NCBI GenBank assembly: GCA_011503125.2
Contig: WWBZ02000011.1
Coordinates: 744,001 to 808,000, forward strand
Direction of reading: 5' to 3'
DNA length: 64,000 nt
Source of the DNA: Botryosphaeria dothidea
Lineage: Eukaryota > Ascomycota > Dothideomycetes > Botryosphaeriales > Botryosphaeriaceae
Positions 57,722 to 64,000 of the stretch are shown piece after piece; the first letter of the stretch is position 1, and every line of letters begins with the position of its first letter. The notes under the pieces are model-generated. The model saw only the letters and a list, made by a program, of their open reading frames with translations, searched no databases and had not been told where the DNA came from. The position numbers and the translations under genes are program-made.

Positions 57722-59708
57722 CTTTGCGACGGTGTTCGAGGGGGCGGGTTGTCGTCCTGTGTCGTCTCGCTGAGCAGAAGAAGTGCCTGTGGGCTTTTTC
57801 GAGATGGTGGGAGTTTACGCGAGTGGCCCGTGCGGAGACGACGCGCTCCGAAGTTATCCCGGCTGGCCCGCCCACCATGCTGAGGCATCGAGGCACCACG
57901 CAGCTAGTAGCCTGCGGGGCAAATTAGAAGTAGACAGGCACTGTTCTTGGAACCCCGTGCGGCCCCTTCGATTGGATTTGCGCAAGCTTCTTGCGTGGGG
58001 TCCCCGATCCGCGCGTTTAAGTAGACAACGCTGCTCGCTGCCTTGCTGACTTACACCCTATTATTGGGTAGCAAAGCAGCAATTGATTGAGGACCTGAGT
58101 TATCAATACTACCGCTGGTAGGGCGCCTTACATTGGGCAAAAATACCTTTGATAGAGTCCGGTCGCAATCTTTTTTGAACCAACGGACTTTGTTGTCAAC
58201 GTCTTCGTCTTTTGCTGGATTCTCATACAGATCGGCTCCAGCTGTCTTCTATAATACTCAAATTTGGATGAGCACAGTCCAAGCCACTGCCATAATACTT
58301 CCAACCGGACACATGGAGGAGAGTCCTCTGCTCAAGTTTTGATACGTGGTCCAAAATGTTGAGATATACTCTGACCATGAGGATTTGAAGTACTCCGCTA
58401 GACGTGAATTCCCACTTTCTGGTGAGTTCTGTCATCTACATTGCTCCGAATTCTCATATGAAATTGATTTTGCTATTGCAGCACTTTCGGGACAGATCTC
58501 GTAATCGTCCGACCTGCCGTGAGACAGTCCGACTATCCATTAACCCTATTCAGTACATACGTACAGAATCTGACACGTCTAGTGCAAATATGTTTTTGTT
58601 TTCTCACGCCAATCAAAGACATTGCCTTGGCTGAAGAAGTTTCTGCATTCTGGTAAGATCTGTTGTGTTAAAACGAGAGGGTTCATGTTTGGACAAGCCT
58701 CTGGCTAACACAAGCGGCAACGACTAATTGGTCCGGCTGTCCTGCGCCGCGACAGCATCCAGGATAGCTCCACACGGGCAGCTTTCATGCATGACGTGAC
58801 CCCAGAAACAGCCCAGGCACCGTGGCTTGTGTTTTGCAGCATGCAGACGGATGAGTCCTTCGAGGGTGCGTTGGTCTCAGGGCAGGGGCGGCCGTCGTGG
58901 CTGTCTGCGATTGCGGGCGTTTCTTTCAGCGCATGGCTGGGCAGCGCTGCTTTCATGCACGCAGCGCCGGTGCCCCGCCCTTGCCTGGCTGCGGCGGCGG
59001 GAGGGCTTTCAGTCGGCCGCCGCGGCAGCTGAACGATGGGAGATGGGAGGATTTTTAAGGTACCAGGCGCTGGCCGGAGTCATGCGGGCGACACCTACGT
59101 CATTCGCAGTGCAGCACTCGCGGCGCAACGCATGATCGGGCGGGCAACACGGCGGTCTGCGTCGCTCTGTGCTGCTGTGCTGTTCGGAGCGTGCAGAGTC
59201 GAATTAGCGGCGAGTGCTGTAAGGATTCATGCGCTGGCAGGCTGGCCTGTGAGGTGCTTGGCGTATCGGACTTTCCCAGGCTCCGGGCGCTCGCGCTCGC
59301 CGTCACCTCTGCCCGCTGTGTCCAAAGTGCGTGAGAACAGAGCCCCCGCTAACAACCAAACATTCACCACCCACGCCGACTATCCCCCGTATGTAATTGC
59401 CCACCGCCCGCCGCCGCCTCCTGCTCACCCCGCCACAGCTGGAGACACAGCTCCCCACCGGCCGCGCATCTTCGTCGCCCGCCCACTCCCCATTCAACGG
59501 TGACGCGCCCAGTCCTAGCCGGTTTCGTCCAGCCGTGCTCCGCGGTGACATCGTCTCAACGCCTGCAACACCACCGCTGATACCCTGCGAAGACCTCGCC
59601 GATCACGCCCGCTCGCTCAACCGACCGTTGCGGTTCCTCAACACGCCAACCTTTGCCCTGCTTTCGCTTGCTCTAACTTGAGGCCCTGTTGGTGCAGCTT
59701 TGGAAAAG
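57722..59708. promoter_or_regulatory. 2-kb divergent interval RPL3 / CDC55
   Basis: This is unusually long for a divergent pair in this window. The part near RPL3 should be its promoter. The middle (58.0-58.7 kb) is AT-rich, and the CDC55-proximal ~900 bp is GC- and then CT-rich, as expected of a promoter and leader. Open frames inside it are short and unconserved by eye; no RNA gene was recognised. Confidence 0.5.
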
Positions 59709-61588
59709 ATGGTAGAAGCAGAGGGCAACCCAACCACCTGGAAGTTCACCCAGTAAGCGCCGCTCCAGCCCGCATGCATTGCCGTCCGCCAGCCTGTCTG
59801 TTGCTCAACCGTCTGCGTTGGGGTCTTATCTCAAGTCGCTCGCATGATCTCCTACGCAGAGCTCCAGCCTCATGCACAACGCTGGTCCGAAATTAGTCTC
59901 TGAACAACGGCTAACTGCGTCGCCTCTAGGTGCTTCGGTGACAAGGGAGATGTGGAGGATATCACGGAAGGTGCGTTCGGCTGTTCTGCGTCCAAGCGCC
60001 CCACCCCCGCGCGGCTCCATTGCGAGTTGCGTACCACACGTAGAGTCACGCTAACCACGCCCTGAACACAGCCGATATCATATCTACTGTCGAGTTCGAC
60101 GAGACGGGTGATTACCTCGCCACTGGTGACAAGGGCGGCAGAGTCGTCCTCTTCGAGCGGAATAGGACAGTGCGTAGTTGACTTTCGCCCCACACACCGC
60201 ATCTACTGACTGGCGCAGAAAAAAACTTGCGAGTACAAGTTCCACACCGAGTTCCAATCGCACGAGCCCGAGTTCGACTACCTCAAGTCCTTAGAGATCG
60301 AAGAGAAGATCAACAAGATCAAGTGGTGCAAGCGCCAGAACCCCTCCCACTACCTGCTGTCCACCAACGATAAGACGATAAAGCTATGGAAGGTGTTTGA
60401 GAAGTCCCTGAAGGTGGTGGCGGAGAACAATCTCTCTCAAGAGTTGACGCCGGCAGGCGTTCCCAGCGCTGGTGGCCCAGTCCAGCGCCCTGCCTTTCGC
60501 TCTGCCGCTGATCTGAAGCTTCCCCGGCTTACGCTCCATGACACTGTTGTCGCCGCCGTACCTCGCAAGACTTATGCTAATGCCCACGCATACCATATCA
60601 ACAGCATATCCGTTAACAGCGACGGTGAGACGTTCATCAGCAGTGACGACCTGCGTATCAACCTATGGAACTTGAACATCCAAGACCAGAGCTTCAACAT
60701 CGTGGACATCAAGCCGGCGAACATGGAGGAGCTCACGGAGGTCATCACTGCTGCGGAGTTCCACCCGGAGTCATGTAACTTGTTCATGTATGCCAGCTCT
60801 AAGGGTACTATCAAGTTGGCAGACATGAGGGAGAGCGCGCTGTGCGACCAGCACTCGAAGCGTAAGTCGTTGAAATCCCAGTCAATGGCGTGATTTCTAA
60901 CAATTGGCTCTCAGAATTCGAGCAAGAGGAAGATCCCCAGTCGAGGTCGTTCTTCTCCGAGATCATTTCTTCTATCTCCGATGTGCGGTTTTCGCGGGAC
61001 GGTCGCTATATCCTTTCTCGTGACTATCTCACCGTGAAGATTTGGGACGTGAAGATGGAGAACAAGCCCATCAAGACTATTCCTATCCATGAGCACCTCA
61101 GGCCCCGGTTATGCGATACTTACGAGAACGACAGCATCTTCGACAAGTTCGAGGTGGTCTTCTCGGGCGATGCGAAGAACGTGATGACTGGCAGCTACAA
61201 CAACAACTTCATGATCTACCCCTCTGACCCCGACAAGGAGACTGAGGTCGTTCTGCAGGCGGACAAGTCGGCATTCAAGGCTAAGAAGGTGGGCATTCCG
61301 ACGCCGATGGGCAGCAACACGGCCACAAGCCCGACTGGATCGGGCAAGAAGGGTAACTCGAGGGCGGGAAGCCCGGCGGCTGGCGCAATCGGCCCGGGCC
61401 AAAGGATGAGGAAGGAGACGGATGCGGACCAAATCGACTTCAACAAGAAGATCCTTCATATGAGCTGGCACCCGAACGAGGACAGCATTGCCATTGCGGC
61501 GACCAACAACGTAAGTACAAGCAGAATGAGCGAACGAGTTGGCAGCGTCTAACCATACCTACAGCTTTTCGTCTTCTCCGCATTGTAA
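59709..61588 (+). CDS. CDC55: PP2A regulatory B55 subunit
   Basis: B55/Cdc55 directs protein phosphatase 2A to its substrates, with roles in mitotic exit, morphogenesis and stress. Exons 59709..59752, 59930..59970, 60072..60169, 60219..60861, 60915..61510 and 61565..61588 give 481 aa. The spliced N-terminus reads [20 protein letters not shown], then [20 protein letters not shown] and [10 protein letters not shown], the first WD40 blade. [60 protein letters not shown] and [20 protein letters not shown] are family signatures. A Ser/Gly/Thr-rich insertion (~405-435) enlarges the last part. The final 24-nt exon encodes LFVFSAL plus the stop. Introns are 177, 101, 49, 53 and 54 nt. Confidence 0.95.
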
Positions 61589-62456
61589 GAAGAACAACGG
61601 GCTTGTCAAGGATCATCTGGAAGGCGTTCATTCAACCGCAAATCTGCTCTTCCTCACTAATCCAGCGCCTAATTTCGTCGCACTCAATGATGCAGCTAGA
61701 TAGCATTTTCATGATGTCGATGAGCCAAGACTGTAGAGCCGGAATGGTGGGCACATCGACGCAGACGTCAGAAATGAAATGTAAAAGGACTAGTTCCATG
61801 AGAGAAGTGTGTTTACTCGGAGTGACTCGGCAATCTATTTCGCGTGAGTCCGGAGTTAAAGTAAATCGGAGCCGCACGTGTACCAATGTCGATGCATAAG
61901 TTAGCGGTTCCATGCGCACGCGATCGCCCAGCAATTGAGCTATGGGGGCGATCTTCAGCCCTACGGCCAGCCGAAAAGCCAAGCGGCGCAGGGGCGTGCT
62001 TGAGTCGTCGAGTCCATGACACGGTTGCCGGATCGTCCTGTCACAAACTTTCGCCGCGGCCAGGAGAAACAAGCCCCTCATCAGTGAACAATGAGACGTT
62101 AAGAGTACAGAAGTTTACCCGAAGTACTTGCGTGGCACTCAAAAAACCGTACCGGTAAGTGAAAGGCTGACCTCGAGTTTTCCTTCATTCTCTTGGCTCT
62201 CCAACCCCCCAGTTCCTGCTCAGCGTCGATCCACCCCAGCGGCGCCTTGTGGTGCCTCAAGCTCGTACACAAGGCCCTGATCCGCCGCTAAGGCAACGCT
62301 TGCCGGCATTGACTACATCACGCGGACGCTCATTGTTCCTACCTTCTCCACTTGCGACATTGACCATCTCTGTACCTGCAGGACTCATTTCCCGTTCATT
62401 CCCTTCTAGTCTCGGTTTTCCGAATTTGAACACCGGTTCCTCGCCAGTCTACTACC
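61589..62456. other. Intergenic: CDC55 3' UTR and YEA4 promoter
   Basis: This 868-bp spacer lies between two plus-strand genes. A 149-codon minus-strand frame (61632..62081) is present but has no recognisable domain or splice partner. The last ~250 bp before YEA4 is CT-rich, consistent with a promoter and leader. Confidence 0.5.
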
Positions 62457-63658
62457 ATGATTCCACTTGCACCTGTGGGCATCAGTGCCCTCATTTTCGG
62501 GGGTTGCTGCTCCAACGTAAGCATCTAATGTCGTCTTACTTCCCGTGCTTCGGCTAATTCCTCTTCAGGTGTATGCCCTTGAGGCTATTGTGAAGTAAGC
62601 GCGGCGATCCTCAAAATCTGTCATACGCTAATATTTAGAAGACGAGAGCCGGACAGTGGACTACTCATCACGTTGGGCCAATTTATCCTTGTCTGCTTTG
62701 CTGCGTTCCCATCTCAGTTTGATCCGAAACGGCCCTTCTTCCTCAAGAAAAGCCCAGTGCCATTTAGAAAATGGTTCATGAGCGCATCCATGTTTTTTGC
62801 CGTCAACATGTTGAACAACTGGGCGTTCGCCTTCCGGATATCCGTACCGGTGCACATCATCCTTCGTAGTTTCGGCAGCGTCACTACCATGGGTGCGGGC
62901 TGGCTTCGTGGAAAGCGCTACTCTCCCCTCCAAGTTTTCTCGGTAGCCCTGCTCACGGTGGGTGTCATCATTTCAGCTTGGGCAGATGCTGCTAGTAAGG
63001 TATGAAATTGATGGTCCGCAGACTGAACATGGCTAACCAATCAACAATGAAGGGTAAATCCATGAGCACTTCTAGCATCAACTTTACCGATGCATCATTC
63101 GAAGCCGGCCTCGTCATTCTCCTTGTGGCACAGCTACTCTCCGCATACATGGGCGTCTACGTCCAGGAGATTTATGAGCAGCACGGGAAGCATTGGGACG
63201 AGAATCTCTTCTATTCCCACCTCATCAGCATCCCGATGTTCATTCCTCTTCAGAGCACACTTATGTCGCAATATACCCGTCTCGCATCGTCGCCTCCGCT
63301 GTACCTCCCTCCTACTGTTTCGTCGTCACTGCCGCTTCCGGCGCAGAAGATCCTGGTCACGGTTCCAGAGTCGGTCTTTATGCTGCTGCTCAACTCAACA
63401 ACGCAGCTCCTCTGCATCACAGGGGTCAACCTGCTCAGCGCGAAGTCTTCAGCCGTTACGGTCACGATTGTGCTCAACATTCGTAAGCTAGTCAGTTTCT
63501 TGATCAGTATCTGGCTTTTTGGAAATAAGATGAGCAACCAGATGCTGTTTGGTGCTTTCGTTGTTTTTGGAGCGGGCGGTCTGTACGGCTGGGAGACTAC
63601 TGTGGGAATCAAGAAGCGGAAGGAAGCTCAAAGATTGAAGGAACTGAAGGGCCAATAA
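62457..63658 (+). CDS. YEA4: UDP-N-acetylglucosamine transporter, Yea4/UAA family
   Basis: This is an endomembrane nucleotide-sugar transporter of the UAA family; the yeast relative Yea4 supplies UDP-GlcNAc in the ER for chitin synthesis and glycosylation. Exons 62457..62516, 62569..62594, 62639..62999 and 63053..63658 give 350 aa. The N-terminus ISALIFGGCCSNVYALEAIV is the first membrane helix and exists only after two introns are removed. Later helices include LLITLGQFILVCFAAF, SPLQVFSVALLTVGVIISAW, FEAGLVILLVAQLLSAYMGV, NSTTQLLCITGVNLLSAKSS and QMLFGAFVVFGAGGLYGW. The cytosolic tail KKRKEAQRLKELKGQ is lysine-rich. HWDENLFYSHLISIPMF is a typical UAA motif. Exon 3 may begin at 62639 or 62642 (TAG/AAG tandem acceptor), changing KRREP to KREP. 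Confidence 0.9.
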
Positions 63659-64000
63659 AAAAAAGGATGGTTCGGATGGATACAAGGATGACGAACCATC
63701 GTGGCCTCTACTCGCTAATTTATTGGGGACACGCGACATAGAACAGAATATGCAATAGAAAATAGAAAAGATCCGGTGAATCGAATACTACTGCTCTTGC
63801 ATGCATGTTTGGCATCAAATGATATCGCTAGTATGATAGAGAGGAAAAATTCAGATATGCAAGCTTCACCACACCGAAGTAGCTTGCGTTTGCAAAGGTT
63901 GTTCCAAGCTGCGCTTTTTTGTGGCGTTAGTCCCCCTTCCGTACCATTGTGGGATGCAGGGCACGGGATGTGGACATTCCCGGCTCAAAATAGCCCAACA
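63659..64000. other. YEA4 3' flank to the window edge
   Basis: 342 bp downstream of the YEA4 stop codon, AT-rich at first and presumably 3' UTR. No open frame with recognisable content is visible. Confidence 0.5.

Noticed and set aside
61632..62081. 149-codon minus-strand frame between CDC55 and YEA4
   Set aside because: No recognisable domain and no supporting splice or promoter context; length is not exceptional for this composition.
1..64000. tRNA genes, CRISPR arrays, transposons or viral insertions
   Set aside because: A scan by eye for tRNA B-box-like GGTTCGANTCC on both strands, regularly spaced repeats, terminal inverted repeats and transposase or polymerase motifs found nothing supportable; a dedicated tRNA or repeat search would be decisive.

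Overview
This is a nuclear chromosome segment of a filamentous ascomycete (Pezizomycotina; Dothideomycetes would fit but is only an inference). Its protein-coding genes are interrupted by introns of mostly 47-100 nt with GT...CTAAC/CTGAC...YAG signals. The orthologues are fungal in type, and coding third positions are GC-rich. I rebuilt exon structures by hand from splice signals, frame continuity and family conservation. In every complete multi-exon model the summed exon length is a multiple of three.

Layout. 0-5 kb: the partial ribosome-biogenesis gene NSA2 (-) stands head to head with mitochondrial ribosomal bL21m (+), followed by an unassigned membrane protein (+). 5-11 kb: no supportable gene. 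11.1-13.2 kb: a bZIP factor (+) with a predicted membrane anchor. 13.2-19 kb: no supportable gene. 19-22.7 kb: a Sel1-repeat gene (-) whose last intron is about 2.06 kb. 23.7-28.7 kb: a five-finger CCCH protein (-), NOC4 (-) and ATP4 (+). 29-33.5 kb: a membrane-anchored alpha/beta-hydrolase-like protein (-) and an HxxxDG acyltransferase (-). 34-39 kb: VPS10 (+). 39.7-50 kb, all on the minus strand: a PIC2-type mitochondrial phosphate carrier, AMP deaminase, a C2H2 protein and proteasome ATPase RPT1. 50.4-52.4 kb: chaperonin CCT4 (+). 53-57.7 kb: SDH1 (-) and ribosomal protein RPL3 (-). 59.7-63.7 kb: PP2A regulatory subunit CDC55 (+) and nucleotide-sugar transporter YEA4 (+).

The window is mostly conserved housekeeping genes, many in divergent pairs sharing a promoter interval (NSA2/MRPL49, NOC4/ATP4, acyltransferase/VPS10, RPT1/CCT4, RPL3/CDC55). 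I see no secondary-metabolite cluster, transposon, tRNA, CRISPR array or defence island, and no single undescribed multi-gene system.

The unusual signals are in gene architecture. NSA2 has a 12-nt microexon. CCT4 has a run of 23-30-nt exons. The Sel1 gene's ten-residue C-terminus is reached only across a 2-kb intron whose 5' splice site itself spells an in-frame stop. A stop-free 96-nt intron splits a CCCH finger. A bZIP factor with an apparent transmembrane segment sits between two ~6-kb gene-free tracts.
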